Numbered from the stretch's first letter, positions 17,309 to 27,273 are shown. The stretch is DNA of 64,000 nucleotides from Corynebacterium doosanense CAU 212 = DSM 45436 (GCF_000767055.1 NZ_CP006764.1:2294001-2358000), one strand, 5' to 3'. Numbers and translations are program-made. Notes: generated by a model not told the origin, from the letters alone.

Positions 17309-18259
17309 CTAGCCAGCCACCCGGCGCTGCCGCGCGAACTCACTGAGCACCACGCCGGCTGCGACGGACGCGTTGAGTGATTCCACCCAGTCCGTCGTGG
17401 GCACGGACATGATGACGTCGCAGGTCTCGCTCACCAGGCGGGAAATTCCCTTGCCCTCGGAGCCGACGACGATGACCACGGGATCCGTGCCGCCGTCGTA
17501 GGTGTCCAGGGTGTGCTCGCCGCCGGCGTCGAGGCCGACGACCTGGTAGCCGTTCTTCTGGAACTCTTTGAGCACACGCACGAGGTTGGTCTCGCGCGCG
17601 ACGGGCAGCCTTGCCGCGGTGCCCGCGGAGGTGCGCCACGCCACTGCGGTGACCGATGCCGAGCGACGCTCGGGGATGATCACGCCGTGGCCGCCGAAGG
17701 CCGCGGTGGAGCGGATGACCGCGCCGAGGTTGCGGGGGTCGGTGATGTTGTCCAGGACCACGAACATGCCCGGGTTCGGGTCGTCGTTGGCGCGGGCGAT
17801 GAGGTCGAAGACGTCGTCGTACTTGAACGGCGGGATCTCCAGGCCGATGCCCTGGTGCAGCGTGCTGCCGGTGAGGTGGTCGAGCTCGGGGCGCGGAACT
17901 TCGCGCACGATGATGCCGCGGGCGTTGGCCAGGTGCACGGCCTCGGTGAGGCGGTCATCCGCGCCCGTTCCCTGCGCCACCATGAGCGACAGGGCGGGAA
18001 CGTTGGCGCGCAGGCACTCGAGAACCGGGTTGCGGCCGACGACGAGCTCGGTGGTGGATTCCTTGATGTGGCGTCCGGAGTCGCGGCGTTTGCGCTCCAT
18101 CTTCTTCTTGTACGCGGCGTGGTACTCACGGTCCTCGGCCTTGGGCGTCGCGCCCCTGCCGGCCAGGCTGCGGCGTCCCTTGCCGCCGGTGCCCTTGGTG
18201 GCACCCTTCTTGTTAGTCTTGCGCACGCCGTGACGGTCGTGGCTCTCGTTTCTTGCCAT
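17309..18259 (-). CDS. rlmB: SpoU-family 23S rRNA 2'-O-methyltransferase (RlmB-type)
   Basis: 316 residues. The first 70 residues are a basic, disordered extension ([25 protein letters not shown]) as in actinobacterial homologues. Then a substrate-binding domain ([15 protein letters not shown]) and the SPOUT catalytic domain: [22 protein letters not shown] (motif 1, shown in part), [16 protein letters not shown] (motif 2) and [20 protein letters not shown] (motif 3, SAM knot). It is followed on the same strand, upstream, by cysS with a 12-bp gap, a conserved actinobacterial pairing. Target nucleotide is inferred from the family. Confidence 0.9.
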   Translation of the reverse strand: MARNESHDRHGVRKTNKKGATKGTGGKGRRSLAGRGATPKAEDREYHAAYKKKMERKRRDSGRHIKESTTELVVGRNPVLECLRANVPALSLMVAQGTGADDRLTEAVHLANARGIIVREVPRPELDHLTGSTLHQGIGLEIPPFKYDDVFDLIARANDDPNPGMFVVLDNITDPRNLGAVIRSTAAFGGHGVIIPERRSASVTAVAWRTSAGTAARLPVARETNLVRVLKEFQKNGYQVVGLDAGGEHTLDTYDGGTDPVVIVVGSEGKGISRLVSETCDVIMSVPTTDWVESLNASVAAGVVLSEFARQRRVAG

Positions 18260-18271
18260 GCTCTTACTTCC

Positions 18272-19654
18272 TTATTTAATTGACCACTGCGGGCCGTCTG
18301 CCGTGTCGGTGACCTCGATGCCCGCGGCCGCGAGCCTGTCGCGGACGGCGTCCGCGGCAGCGAAGTCCTTGTCCGCCCGCGCCTGAGTGCGCGTGTCCAG
18401 TTCGGCCCGGATCAGGGCGTCCAGGACATCATCGCTTCTCGACGACCCCTCGCCCCCGAACCGCTCATCCAGCGGATCTACCCCCAGCACCTTAGCCATG
18501 GCACGCACGTTTCCGGCAATCCGGCGTGCCTCGTCCTTCTCCCCGGCGGCGAGCGCGGTGTTTCCCGCGCGGACCTGGCCGTGGATTTCCGCGAGTGCCC
18601 GGGGAACGGCGAGGTCGTCGTTCATAGCCTCCACGAACCCCTCGGTCAGCTCGCCCGGCTCTGGGGACCCGGCACGATCGACGAACTCCTCGATGCGGCG
18701 GTAACCCTGTGCGGCCTCCAGCAGCGCGGACTCCGAGTACTCGAGCACGCTGCGGTAGTGCGCGGAGCCGAGGTAGTACCGCAGCTCGACGGGCCGGACC
18801 TTCTCCAGCAGGGCGGGGACGCTGAGCACGTTGCCCAGGGACTTGGACATCTTCTCCCCGGCCATGGTGACCCAGTGGTTATGCATCCAGTAGTTGGCGA
18901 ACCCGTCCCCGGCCGCATGCGCCTGGGCGATCTCGTTCTCGTGGTGCGGGAATTGCAGGTCCAGGCCGCCGCCGTGGATGTCGAAGGTCTCTCCCAGATA
19001 CCAGGTGGCCATCGCCGAGCACTCGAGGTGCCAGCCGGGCCGGCCGTCACCCCAGGGGGTGGGCCAGCTCGGCTCACCCGGTTTGGCGGCCTTCCACAGG
19101 GCGAAATCCTGCGGGCCACGTTTGCCGCGGTCGTCGGTCTCGCCCTGCTCCATCTCCTCGACGCGGTTGCCGGAGAGTGTTCCGTAGTCGGATCCTTCGG
19201 CCCTGACCCAGGCCTGGACGTCGAAGTAGACGGAGCCCTGCGCGGGATAGGCGTAGCCGGCGTCGATAAGCCTCTTCATGTAGTCGACCATCTGGGTGAC
19301 ATGCCCGGTCGCGCGGGGTTCGACCGACGGAGGCAGGACGCCGAGGAGATCGTAGGCGCGGGTGAATTCGCGCTCATAGGTGGAGACCCATTCCCACCAG
19401 GGGCGACCGTTGTCGGCGGCCTTGGTGAGGATCTTGTCGTCAATGTCCGTGACGTTGCGGACGAAGGCGACGTCGTAGCCCAGCTCGAGGAACCAGCGGC
19501 GCAGGATGTCGAACGCGACGCCGCTGCGCAGGTGGCCGATGTGCGGCTGGGCCTGCGGGGTCGCACCGCAGAGGTAGATGGACGCGTGCCCCTCTCGTAC
19601 GGGCACGAAATCGCGCGGGGTGCGGGTGGCGGTGTCGTAGATCCTCAGAGTCAC
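18272..19654 (-). CDS. cysS: Cysteinyl-tRNA synthetase
   Basis: Charges tRNA-Cys. GTG 19654 is chosen since the protein then starts [11 protein letters not shown] and has 460 residues, the usual size; the longer open frame upstream has no family similarity. Motifs: [18 protein letters not shown] (zinc cysteine and HIGH signature), [17 protein letters not shown] (zinc site), [14 protein letters not shown] and KMSKSLGN. The C-terminal helical anticodon region ends with ADGPQWSIK. Belongs to the cysS-rlmB pair and neighbours ispDF, as in mycobacteria. Confidence 0.96.
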   Translation of the reverse strand: MTLRIYDTATRTPRDFVPVREGHASIYLCGATPQAQPHIGHLRSGVAFDILRRWFLELGYDVAFVRNVTDIDDKILTKAADNGRPWWEWVSTYEREFTRAYDLLGVLPPSVEPRATGHVTQMVDYMKRLIDAGYAYPAQGSVYFDVQAWVRAEGSDYGTLSGNRVEEMEQGETDDRGKRGPQDFALWKAAKPGEPSWPTPWGDGRPGWHLECSAMATWYLGETFDIHGGGLDLQFPHHENEIAQAHAAGDGFANYWMHNHWVTMAGEKMSKSLGNVLSVPALLEKVRPVELRYYLGSAHYRSVLEYSESALLEAAQGYRRIEEFVDRAGSPEPGELTEGFVEAMNDDLAVPRALAEIHGQVRAGNTALAAGEKDEARRIAGNVRAMAKVLGVDPLDERFGGEGSSRSDDVLDALIRAELDTRTQARADKDFAAADAVRDRLAAAGIEVTDTADGPQWSIK

Positions 19655-19784
19655 AGTGATCCAGTGTACGGGTGCTTGTGGGGACTTCTCCCCATACCTC
19701 TTTGCCGGTGGAACGAACGGTGTGAGACTTCGTTTCAGTCGCCAACAGGAGTCACCCCCACACCCTGACAAGGAGCCCACCCTC

Positions 19785-20057
19785 ATGAAGAAGACCCGCC
19801 TCATCGCAGCCGCCTTCGCCGCTTTCGCCGCCGTCTCCCTGACCCCCGCTACCGCAGGAGCGGCCACCGCCGACTCCGAGGTCTCGATCTCCTCGGAGGG
19901 CTCCAGCCTCCCGTCCGGCCCGTACAACACCCGCTTCGCCTGCGAGTACGCCCACCAGAACGACGCCCTGGCGGCCATCTTCCCGCCGCGCTACGACTGC
20001 ATCAACAACGGCCCCCGCTACTACTACGTCCCCGTCATCGGACGTTTCATCGGTTAG
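19785..20057 (+). CDS. Small secreted protein of 90 residues
   Basis: ATG 19785 follows AAGGAG. A clear Sec signal peptide ([18 protein letters not shown] then TPATAGA) should be cut near residue 26. The mature part has two cysteines (FACEYAH and YDCINNG) that could form a disulphide, a Ser-rich start and an aromatic end [14 protein letters not shown]. The pattern resembles short actinobacterial secreted proteins of unknown role. A strong terminator follows. Confidence 0.8.
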   Translation: MKKTRLIAAAFAAFAAVSLTPATAGAATADSEVSISSEGSSLPSGPYNTRFACEYAHQNDALAAIFPPRYDCINNGPRYYYVPVIGRFIG

Positions 20058-20071
20058 AACCCCGCTCCTAC

Positions 20072-20100
20072 ACGGCCGGCCCCTCACCAGGGCCGGCCGT
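20072..20100. terminator. Hairpin terminator between convergent genes
   Basis: Perfect 11-bp stem ACGGCCGGCCC / GGGCCGGCCGT with a 7-base loop, between the small secreted protein (+) and ispF (-). Only a weak T tract (TTCATT) follows. Confidence 0.8.
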
Positions 20101-20101
20101 T

Positions 20102-20575
20102 TCATTGCGCCGCAACAACCAGCGCGCTGGCGATCGCCGCGCGACCCTCGCCGGAGCCGGTGAAACCCATCTTGTCGGTGGTCGTCGCGGAGATGGACAC
20201 GGGCGCGCCGAGGATCTCCGAGAGCACCCGCTCGGCCTCCTCGCGGCGCGGGCCCATCTTCGGGGTCTGCCCGATCATCTGCGCGGAGACGTTGCCGATG
20301 GTGAAACCCTCGCGCTCGAGCAGCTCGCGGCACTCACGGAGCAGCTGCGCTCCGGCGACGCCGTCGTATTCGGGGCGCCCGACACCGACGAACGAGCCGA
20401 GGTCGCCGAGGTTCGCCGCCGAGAGCAGCGCATCGACGATCGCGTGCGAGACGACGTCGCCGTCGGAATGGCCTTCGCAGCCGTCAACCCCGTCGAAGAG
20501 CAGGCCGGCGATCCAGCAGTCGCGCCCCTCCTCGATCTGGTGGGCGTCTACGGCGGTGCCAATTCGTGGGATCAA
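20102..20575 (-). CDS. ispF: 2-C-methyl-D-erythritol 2,4-cyclodiphosphate synthase
   Basis: MEP-pathway enzyme. 157 residues with the metal-binding start [29 protein letters not shown], and the C-terminal [15 protein letters not shown] that contacts CDP. Start ATG overlaps the ispD stop by 4 bp, forming the usual ispDF pair. Confidence 0.96.
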   Translation of the reverse strand: MIPRIGTAVDAHQIEEGRDCWIAGLLFDGVDGCEGHSDGDVVSHAIVDALLSAANLGDLGSFVGVGRPEYDGVAGAQLLRECRELLEREGFTIGNVSAQMIGQTPKMGPRREEAERVLSEILGAPVSISATTTDKMGFTGSGEGRAAIASALVVAAQ

Positions 20576-21306
20576 GAGTCTGCCTTCCGGGGAGTGTGTT
20601 CAGCCTGGTCGATGATTGCCGTGGCCAGGGTGAGGTCGATGGGTGTGGTGACCTTGAAGGCCAGGGCATCACCCGGCACACACGTGACCTCCGCGCCGTG
20701 CCACTCCATGAGCGAGGCATCGTCCGTGGCCACGAAGGACTGCTGCGCCTCGGTGAAGTACGCCCGGTTCGCCTCACGCAGCGCAGCGAGATCGAAACCC
20801 TGCGGGGTCTGCACCGCACGGAGTCCCGCGCGGTCGGGCGTATCGACGACCGTCTGTCCCGCCACCCGTTTGATCGTGTCCGACACCGGGAGCACGGGGA
20901 TCACGGCGGGCGACCCCTCGAGCACAGCCCGGGCGACCCGCGCGATCATCGCCGGCGGGGTCAGGGCTCGGGCGGCGTCGTGGACGAGCACCACGGCATC
21001 GTCCTCCCCGATGGCCTGTAGGCCGGCCCAGATGGAGTCGGCCCGCTCGCCGCCGCCGTGGACGAGACGGACGGGGATCTGCGCGCGATCCAGGCCGCTG
21101 CGCCCCAGCACGGCGGCAGCATCGCCCTCCATGTCCGGGCTGACCAGCACGATCACCTCGTCCACGCAGCCGGTGGCGATCATCGCCTCGACGGAGCGCT
21201 CCAGCAGCGTTCTGTCGCGCAGGGGAACGAAGGCTTTGGGGGTCTCCGCGCCCAGCCGGGTACCCCGTCCGGCGGCGGCGACCAGGGCGATGACGGGCCG
21301 ACCCAT
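20572..21306 (-). CDS. ispD: 2-C-methyl-D-erythritol 4-phosphate cytidylyltransferase
   Basis: Second dedicated MEP-pathway step, making CDP-methylerythritol. Motifs: [20 protein letters not shown] (nucleotidyltransferase loop), [10 protein letters not shown] and [12 protein letters not shown]; 244 residues. The start lies 4 bp from the carD stop, so carD-ispD-ispF are probably cotranscribed. Confidence 0.96.
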   Translation of the reverse strand: MGRPVIALVAAAGRGTRLGAETPKAFVPLRDRTLLERSVEAMIATGCVDEVIVLVSPDMEGDAAAVLGRSGLDRAQIPVRLVHGGGERADSIWAGLQAIGEDDAVVLVHDAARALTPPAMIARVARAVLEGSPAVIPVLPVSDTIKRVAGQTVVDTPDRAGLRAVQTPQGFDLAALREANRAYFTEAQQSFVATDDASLMEWHGAEVTCVPGDALAFKVTTPIDLTLATAIIDQAEHTPRKADS

Positions 21307-21310
21307 GGTT

Positions 21311-21892
21311 CTACTCGTCGTCGTCGTCGAAGCTCACGTCCGCCAGGACGACGTCATCGTCGAACTCGGGCGCGGGGACGTCCACCAGGCCGGCGGCGCG
21401 GTGGCGCTCGATGGTCTCGTCGACCCGGATCTTCAGCTCGGCGACCTTTTCCTCGTCCACCGGCTCAGCCAGCGCGAGTTCGCCGACGAGGATGCCGCGG
21501 GCCTTGCCCATCATGCGCTTCTCACCTGCGGAGAGGCCGCGATCCTGGTCGCGGCGCCAGAGGTCACGCACGACCTCGGCCACCTTGTTGATGTCGCCGG
21601 ATGCCAGCCGCTCCTGGTTGGCCTTGTAGCGCCGAGACCAGTTGCCAGCTTCCTCGACGTCCTCCTCCCGAAGGACGGAGAAGACCTTCTCTAGGCCCTT
21701 GACACCGACAACGTCGCGGACACCCACGAGCTCGGTGTTCTTGGTGGGCACACGAACCTGGAGATCGGAGTGGAGGATCTTGAGGACGAGGTACTCGACG
21801 GATTCGCCGCCGATCTCGCGGGTCTCGATGCCGGTGATCCTGGCTGCACCGTGGTGCGGGTAAACGACAACTTCGTCGACCTTGAATTCCAT
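21311..21892 (-). CDS. carD: RNA-polymerase-binding transcription factor CarD
   Basis: 193 residues from ATG 21892, preceded by GAAGGAG. The N-terminal Tudor-like RNA polymerase interaction domain starts [19 protein letters not shown] and holds [14 protein letters not shown]; the C-terminal helical DNA-binding domain includes the conserved Trp region [18 protein letters not shown]. It stabilises open promoter complexes, chiefly at housekeeping promoters. An acidic tail (SFDDDDE) ends the protein. The longer upstream frame is not coding. Confidence 0.95.
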   Translation of the reverse strand: MEFKVDEVVVYPHHGAARITGIETREIGGESVEYLVLKILHSDLQVRVPTKNTELVGVRDVVGVKGLEKVFSVLREEDVEEAGNWSRRYKANQERLASGDINKVAEVVRDLWRRDQDRGLSAGEKRMMGKARGILVGELALAEPVDEEKVAELKIRVDETIERHRAAGLVDVPAPEFDDDVVLADVSFDDDDE

Positions 21893-22200
21893 TGTCACTC
21901 CTTCGTGGGGCCGTGGGTAGGGCCTCACCGTTGATGTTCGGGCACCGCGGCCACCTGCCGGGACACCGCCGCTGGCAGGGGCCAGAAAAACACAGTTAGG
22001 CCCTGGATCATACCACCGGGCGAGGTACCCTTCCCACTCAGCCTGGGGCGGCACCCGACGAGCAATGAGCCGAAAGTTTGCCCCGTCCACCCCCGCAGCT
22101 GCGGGTGGGCGGGAGACTGACTGTGTACCGGCCGGTCCGAGAAGCTAAGGTGGAGGGCTGTATAGCAACCTTTAAGAACCTCAATGTTGGAGGACAAGTC
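21893..22200. promoter_or_regulatory. 308-bp divergent intergenic region carD / lpqE
   Basis: Holds the two divergent promoters. On the + strand TATAGC (22161-22166), 35 bases before the lpqE start, is a good -10 candidate. On the - strand TATGAT (22007-22012 read in reverse) could be the carD -10, giving a leader of about 110 bases. A 14-bp perfect palindrome CCCGCAGCTGCGGG lies at 22092-22105. No extra gene is seen. Confidence 0.45.
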
Positions 22201-22773
22201 GTGAAGTCCCTGAAGCCGGTCGCTCGTCGTGGCGGCACCATCTCCGCCGCAGCCCTGTCCGCGCTCGCCCTCGTGGCCTGCTCCGCCGGCCAGATCACCC
22301 AGACCTCCAGCCAGGTCGCAGCGGTCGACGGTGCCACCGCCGGTGACCGGGCCACCGGCGTCGCCGTCATGGACGTCAACGTGCTTCTCGACGAAAACAC
22401 CGGCGAGGCCGCCCTCAAGTTCACCGCCACGAACCAGGACCCCGAGGGCGAAGAGGTCACCCTCGAGTCCGTCACCGTGGGTGGGCAGGAAGTGGAGCTG
22501 GGCAAGACTGAGCCGATCGCCGCGAACTGCAGCCTGGTCGCCGACTTCGCTGACGGCATCAAGGCCCTCCCGCAGGACGAGGACAACTGCATCCAGTACG
22601 TGGTGACCTCCCTGGAGAACCAGGACTTCGCCTATGGCGGCGCCGTGCAGGTGACGTTCAACTTCGACAACCTCGATCCCATTGAGGTCAACGCTCCCGT
22701 CGTCGCCCCGGGCCTGCCCGCCGGCGAGAACGAGACCGACTACACGGGCGGCCAGAGCAACACCACCCACTAG
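22201..22773 (+). CDS. lpqE: LpqE-like lipoprotein
   Basis: 190 residues from GTG 22201, preceded by GGAGGACA. The signal peptide ends in the lipobox LVAC (about residue 25). The mature domain resembles a cupredoxin-like/PCu(A)C-type beta sandwich found in copper-linked lipoproteins: GVAVMDVNVLLDENTGEA, LESVTVGG, VQVTFNFDNLDPIEV. It lies between carD and radA as lpqE does in M. tuberculosis. The tail after the domain is Pro/Gly/Asn-rich. Metal binding is not evident from the residues. Confidence 0.85.
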   Translation: MKSLKPVARRGGTISAAALSALALVACSAGQITQTSSQVAAVDGATAGDRATGVAVMDVNVLLDENTGEAALKFTATNQDPEGEEVTLESVTVGGQEVELGKTEPIAANCSLVADFADGIKALPQDEDNCIQYVVTSLENQDFAYGGAVQVTFNFDNLDPIEVNAPVVAPGLPAGENETDYTGGQSNTTH

Positions 22774-22788
22774 TTTCTCCGCCACTGA

Positions 22789-22815
22789 CCCGCCGAGCCC
22801 TCTCGGCGGGTTTTT
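22789..22815 (+). terminator. Rho-independent terminator after lpqE
   Basis: CCCGCCGAG and CTCGGCGGG form a 9-bp stem with a 4-base loop, followed directly by TTTTT. Confidence 0.93.
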
Positions 22816-22871
22816 GCTGTTCAGAGCACTCGCCACGAGCCCTGTCCACCCCACTGTCTAAGGTGTGCCCC

Positions 22872-24275
22872 ATGGCCAAGAAGACCCGCGTGATCCACAC
22901 CTGCTCCGAGTGCGGGTACTCCTCCCCCAAGTGGCTGGGGCGATGCCCGGAATGCGGGTCGTGGGGCACCCTCCAGGAGTCCGCCTCCGCGTCCTCGGCG
23001 GGGGTGGCGGCGACGGCCGCTGTGTCCGGCGCTGTGCCCAAGGGCCTGACCCCGCACACGCCTGCGACCCCGATCACCCGGATCAGCGCCGCCACCTCAC
23101 GGTCAGTTTCCTCCGGCATCGGTGAGCTCGACCGGGTTCTCGGTGCCGGCGTGGTGCCCGGTTCGGTCGTCCTCATGGCCGGTGAGCCGGGCGTGGGCAA
23201 GTCCACGCTGCTGCTGGAGGTCGCCGCCAGGTGGGCGCAGCAGAAGGATGTCGACGGCGAGGGAACCCGCACCTCGCTCTACGTCACCGCCGAGGAATCC
23301 GCGGGCCAGGTGCGTTCCCGCGCCGAACGCACCGGGGCGCTGATGGACACGCTCTACCTCGCTGCCGAATCCAACCTGGACATCATCTTCGGCCACGTGG
23401 AGCAGCTGAAACCCAGCCTGGTCATCGTCGACTCCGTCCAGACGATGCACGCCGCCGGAGTCGAGGGCGTCGCCGGCGGAGTGGCCCAGTCCCGCGCCGT
23501 CACCGCCGCCCTGACCACCCTGGCCAAAACCACCGGGATTCCCATCCTGCTGGTGGGCCACGTGACCAAGGACGGCAACGTCGCCGGTCCCCGTGTCCTG
23601 GAACACCTGGTGGATGTGGTGCTCAACTTCGAGGGCGACAAGCAGTCGAGCCTGCGGATGCTGCGCGGCATCAAGAACCGCTTCGGCGCCACTGACGAGG
23701 TCGGCTGTTTCGAGCAGACCGCCGAGGGCATCCGGGAGGTCTCGGACCCCTCCGGTCTCTTCCTCTCCCACCGGGGCCAGACCCCGGACGGCTCCGCGGT
23801 GACGGTGGCCATGGACGGCGTGCGGCCGATCCTCGCGGAGGTGCAGGCGCTGACGGTCGACCCCGTGGCCAAGAACCCGCGGCGCGTGGTCACCGGCCTG
23901 GACGCCAACCGCGTCCCCATGGTCCTGGCGGTGCTGCAGGCTCGCGCCGGCCAGCGGACCAACGACAAGGACGCCTACGTCGCCACCGTGGGAGGCATGA
24001 AGATCACCGAAACGGCGACTGACCTGGCGGTGGCGCTGGCCACCTGGTCGTCCCTGCACGAGACTCCCCTGCCCCAGAAGACCGTGGTCATCGGCGAGGT
24101 CGGCCTGGCGGGGGAGCTGCGCCGGGTGCCGAACCTGGCCCGACGGCTGCAGGAGGCGGCGCGGCTCGGCTATGAGCGCGCCGTGGTTCCGGCCGGGGAG
24201 AAGATCGCGGTGAAGGGGCTACGGGTGACGCAGGCGTCGACGTTGGCGGAGGCGATCGCGGCGGTATCGAGGTAA
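22872..24275 (+). CDS. radA: DNA repair protein RadA/Sms
   Basis: 467 residues. N-terminal zinc ribbon with two CxxC pairs (TCSECGY, GRCPECGSWG), a RecA-like ATPase core with Walker A GEPGVGKSTLLLE, the RadA-specific KNRFG motif (IKNRFGATDE) and a C-terminal Lon-protease-like domain (EVGLAGELRRVP, KGLRV). Processes branched recombination intermediates. ATG 22872 is chosen over upstream GTG. In mycobacteria radA is followed by disA; here the next gene is a convergent WYL regulator. Confidence 0.95.
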   Translation: MAKKTRVIHTCSECGYSSPKWLGRCPECGSWGTLQESASASSAGVAATAAVSGAVPKGLTPHTPATPITRISAATSRSVSSGIGELDRVLGAGVVPGSVVLMAGEPGVGKSTLLLEVAARWAQQKDVDGEGTRTSLYVTAEESAGQVRSRAERTGALMDTLYLAAESNLDIIFGHVEQLKPSLVIVDSVQTMHAAGVEGVAGGVAQSRAVTAALTTLAKTTGIPILLVGHVTKDGNVAGPRVLEHLVDVVLNFEGDKQSSLRMLRGIKNRFGATDEVGCFEQTAEGIREVSDPSGLFLSHRGQTPDGSAVTVAMDGVRPILAEVQALTVDPVAKNPRRVVTGLDANRVPMVLAVLQARAGQRTNDKDAYVATVGGMKITETATDLAVALATWSSLHETPLPQKTVVIGEVGLAGELRRVPNLARRLQEAARLGYERAVVPAGEKIAVKGLRVTQASTLAEAIAAVSR

Positions 24276-24276
24276 C

Positions 24277-25224
24277 TCACCCGGCTGCCTCGTGCAGCCT
24301 GCGCGCCAGCCTCGCCAGGGAGAGTTTCACCGCGTCATCACCGGAGACGTGGAAGTCGAAGGGCATCCGGGCCAGCCAGCAGGCAGCCTCTTCCGGGTCA
24401 TCGACGCCCGTGGTGAACTCGCAGTGGGTGTCGTCCACGGCCCGAAATCGCCCGGCCAACCTGGGCATGCTCTGCTCCACGTCGGCGAGCGGGGCCGAAA
24501 CGTGCACGGTGAACGGGTGCCGCCAGGCGGTGGGCGGCACGGGTTCGTCGAGACGCGCCGCGGCATCCTCTGCTCCGACGCGCGGGGTGAACTGCCAGGT
24601 CCCCACCTCGGCGCCGCCGAGTCGGTCGACCCGGAACGTGCGCCAGTCTTCCCTGCCCAGGTCATAGGCCACCAATTTCCAGGTCCCGCCGCGCATGACG
24701 AGGCGATGTGGCTCGACGTTTCTTTCGGTGAGAGTGCCGAACCGGTCGCGGTAGGTGAAGGTCAGCCGACGTTGCCTGCGGACCCCGTCCGCGCAGGTCA
24801 GCAACGCGGTGGCGTCGACTCCCCCGCCCTGTTCCGGGACCAGGGAGGACTCCCGCAGCGCGCCGAGTCGGGCACGGAGGCTGGCCGGGATGACGGCGTC
24901 GATCGTGGACAGGGCCCGTAGTGCGGCCTCCGCCTCGATGCCGGAGTCGTGGCGGGCCGCTTTCATTAGGGCCAGGGTGACGCTGACGGCCTGGCCTTCG
25001 TCGAGAAGCAGCGGCGGCATCACCTGGCCGCGGCCGAGGAGGTATCCGCCGCCGGGGCCGCCGTCCGCCTCGATGACGTAGCCGAGAGCGCGCAGCCGGT
25101 CGATGTCCCGCCGGATGGTCCGCGAGGTCACCCCGAGCCGTTCGGCGAGATCGGCGGCGGTCCAGCTGCCCCGACTATCGAGAAGGCCCAGGAGCGACAG
25201 TGCCCGGGTGGTGGGATCGGTCAT
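24277..25224 (-). CDS. WYL-domain transcriptional regulator (YafY family)
   Basis: 315 residues. An N-terminal DeoR-type winged helix (ALSLLGLLDSRGSWTAADLAERLGVTSRTIRRDID, split here across residues 8-42) is followed by the WYL domain: TFTYRDRFGTLTERNVEPHRL, TWKLVAYDLGREDWRTFRVDR, and a C-terminal WCX region. WYL proteins sense ligands or nucleic acids. It is transcribed away from the DinB-like gene at 25319 with 94 bp between starts, so it probably regulates that gene and itself. Confidence 0.9.
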   Translation of the reverse strand: MTDPTTRALSLLGLLDSRGSWTAADLAERLGVTSRTIRRDIDRLRALGYVIEADGGPGGGYLLGRGQVMPPLLLDEGQAVSVTLALMKAARHDSGIEAEAALRALSTIDAVIPASLRARLGALRESSLVPEQGGGVDATALLTCADGVRRQRRLTFTYRDRFGTLTERNVEPHRLVMRGGTWKLVAYDLGREDWRTFRVDRLGGAEVGTWQFTPRVGAEDAAARLDEPVPPTAWRHPFTVHVSAPLADVEQSMPRLAGRFRAVDDTHCEFTTGVDDPEEAACWLARMPFDFHVSGDDAVKLSLARLARRLHEAAG

Positions 25225-25318
25225 GGCGGTAAATCTAGGACAGAATCTGTCCGCCGTGGATGTGAGTCTGTGTGCGCGGCCGGAAAAACTCCGGTTTCAA
25301 CGAATCCAAGGAGACCTC

Positions 25319-25870
25319 ATGGGATTTCTCACCCCCAATGCCAGTGGAGAACTCGACGTCCTGAAGACCTACGCCCTGCAGCAGCTCGCGCAGATGCGCA
25401 CCACGGTTCATGGCCTGAGCGACGAGCAGGCCAACAGCACACCCACCGCGTCGGACCTCAGCCTCACGAGCCTGCTCATGCACACCGCGGAGGTGGCCGT
25501 GTTCTGGTCCGCCGACGCTGCCTCTGCGCCGAAAGAGCCGGAGCTGCCCACGGACATGCAGGACCATTCGCTCGATGAACTGGTGGCCGATCCCCGGGGC
25601 CTCACCGCGGCTCTCGACTACTTCGACCGTGGGGTCCGCTATGCCACGGACAACCTCGACAAGGTCTCGGACCTGTCGGCACCCGTGCCCGTTCCTGAGG
25701 CCCCGTGGTATCCGGACGATCTGGAGTCCTGGGAGGCCCGCTGGTGCCTGTTACACCTCTGCACGGAGATCGCCCGCCACGTCGGCCACGCCGACATCAT
25801 CCGGGAGACCATCGACGGCAAGGGGAGCTACGAGCTCAACGACCTTGCTGAGGCCGCTGACGCCGATTAG
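25319..25870 (+). CDS. DinB-superfamily (DUF664-like) protein
   Basis: 183 residues from ATG 25319 with AAGGAG 6 bases upstream. Four-helix-bundle pattern of mycothiol- or bacillithiol-dependent DinB proteins: LQQLAQMRTTVHGLSDEQA, SLTSLLMHTAEVAVFW with a metal-type histidine, and LLHLCTEIARHVGHADIIRE with two more. Such proteins act as thiol-dependent transferases. It is divergent from the WYL regulator, a repeated partnership in actinobacteria. The stop overlaps the next, convergent gene by 4 bp. Confidence 0.88.
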   Translation: MGFLTPNASGELDVLKTYALQQLAQMRTTVHGLSDEQANSTPTASDLSLTSLLMHTAEVAVFWSADAASAPKEPELPTDMQDHSLDELVADPRGLTAALDYFDRGVRYATDNLDKVSDLSAPVPVPEAPWYPDDLESWEARWCLLHLCTEIARHVGHADIIRETIDGKGSYELNDLAEAADAD

Positions 25871-26562
25871 CGCACGTTGAAGGTGTGCGGCTCGGAGGGG
25901 TTGTCCCCGATGACGGTGTGCAGCAGGTAGCTGCCCGCGGGGACGGCAGCCCGGTCGTCGCACTGCTCGGGCGCAGATCCGGTGCGGGACCAGACCGCCT
26001 CGAAGAATCGCTCTTCGCCGGCCTTGAAGGTCTCCTCGCCGGTCTTCACCGAGGGGAAGCAGTCGATGTCGGACCAGATGCGGGCATTGGTGGTGAGGCT
26101 GTAGACCTCGAAACGCAGCACCTCGTCGTCGAGGTTGACTTTGCAGTCCGAGCGGGTGGGGTTGGCCACGGTCATGTAGAAGGTCGGGCGGGCGCCGGCC
26201 GGGTAGGTGGCCTGGTCGCTGCTCGCGGAGATCTCCAGGTCGTCGAGGGTGCAGCCGTCGCCGCTGGCCGCGGTGGTGGTCTCGGACTCGCTCTCCGTGG
26301 CGGATTCCGTCGTGGAGGTCGTGGAGGTCGTGGAGGTCTCCGAGGACGCGGACGTCGTAGTAGTCGCGGTAGCCGCCGCAGACGTGGTGGTGCTGGCGGC
26401 GGCCGCATCGGTGTTGCCGGAGTTGTCGGAGCCACCCGAGCGGGCGAGAGCGCTGAGCCCCCAGACGAGCAGCGCCACGACGATGAGCACCACGACTGCC
26501 GCGGCGGCGCGGCGACGCTGGTAGATCTCTTCGGGCAGGCGCTGGTTGCTGGAGTTCGTCAC
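25867..26562 (-). CDS. Membrane-anchored Ser/Thr-rich protein (Rv3587c-like)
   Basis: 231 residues. A short cytoplasmic head (RLPEEIYQRRRAAA) precedes one transmembrane helix at residues 20-42, then about 60 residues nearly all Ser, Thr, Ala and Glu, a likely O-mannosylated spacer. The C-terminal domain (residues 100-231) has three or four cysteines (DGCTLDDL, RSDCKVN, IDCFPS, EQCDDR) and the beta-rich pattern ARPTFYMTVANP. The gene lies beside the carbonic anhydrase as Rv3587c does in M. tuberculosis. Function unknown. Confidence 0.82.
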   Translation of the reverse strand: MTNSSNQRLPEEIYQRRRAAAAVVVLIVVALLVWGLSALARSGGSDNSGNTDAAAASTTTSAAATATTTTSASSETSTTSTTSTTESATESESETTTAASGDGCTLDDLEISASSDQATYPAGARPTFYMTVANPTRSDCKVNLDDEVLRFEVYSLTTNARIWSDIDCFPSVKTGEETFKAGEERFFEAVWSRTGSAPEQCDDRAAVPAGSYLLHTVIGDNPSEPHTFNVR

Positions 26563-26598
26563 GCCGACAACTTTATTCCGTGCCGGCCCTTACCTGGG

Positions 26599-27273
26599 CT
26601 AAGGAGCGGCGGGCGTGTCTGGATTGATCGTCGCCACGGTCCGCTGCTCATCCACGCCGCCGTAGGTGGCCACGGTCTCCACCGCGCCGGTGTCCTGCCG
26701 GTACCGGGCGGCGACCAGGCCGACGGTCCCCTCGGCGGACTTCTGCCCCAGCTTGGGCATGCGCTGGATCAGCTGCGCCGCGGTTTCCGCCGCGTGTCGA
26801 CGCTCGAATTCAAACGACTTCGTCTTGCCCTCATTACGTGCCACGAGGATCGACGGCGCCACGCGCTCGATGAGAATCCGCTGGTGGTCATCGGGCAGGT
26901 CGCCGCCGTCGAGAGCTTCGACAGCGGCCGCCACCGCACCGCATCCTTCGTGGCCGAGCACGATGACCAGGGGGACGTCGAGGGAGTTCACGGCGTAGGA
27001 CACCGAACCCATGACCTCCTCACCGAGGATTTCCCCGGCGGTGCGCACGACAAAGATATCGCCGAGGCCGGCGTCGAAGATGTGCTCCACGGGCACGCGC
27101 GAGTCCGAGCAGGCGAGAACCACGGCGATGGGGTTCTGGCCCAGACGGAGTTTCTCGCGGCGGTCCTTGTCCATGTTCGGGTGTGCCAGATTGTCCTGGA
27201 CGAAGCGCTCGTTGCCTTTGCTGAGTCGCTCCCATGCCTGTGCGGGCGTCGGTTGCAGTGTCATGGGGTTCAT
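26599..27273 (-). CDS. Beta-carbonic anhydrase
   Basis: 224 residues. Interconverts CO2 and bicarbonate. Zinc ligands are seen in ACSDSRVP (Cys plus the Asp-Arg dyad) and LGHEGCGA (His and Cys). FVVRTAGEI and GSVSYAVNSLDVPLVIV complete the family pattern. The C-terminal half matches the Rv3588c (CanB) group, and the divergent mutY neighbour is conserved. Start codons for mutY and this gene are only 44 bp apart. Confidence 0.95.
   Translation of the reverse strand: MNPMTLQPTPAQAWERLSKGNERFVQDNLAHPNMDKDRREKLRLGQNPIAVVLACSDSRVPVEHIFDAGLGDIFVVRTAGEILGEEVMGSVSYAVNSLDVPLVIVLGHEGCGAVAAAVEALDGGDLPDDHQRILIERVAPSILVARNEGKTKSFEFERRHAAETAAQLIQRMPKLGQKSAEGTVGLVAARYRQDTGAVETVATYGGVDEQRTVATINPDTPAAP

Noticed and set aside
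18272..19978. Longer cysS start at 19978
   Set aside because: The extra 108 residues have no family match and overlap the opposite small secreted gene; GTG 19654 gives the normal length.
26270..26400. Tandem DNA repeat in the Ser/Thr spacer (GGAGGTCGT units)
   Set aside because: Short and explained by the low-complexity protein spacer; not a separate repeat element.
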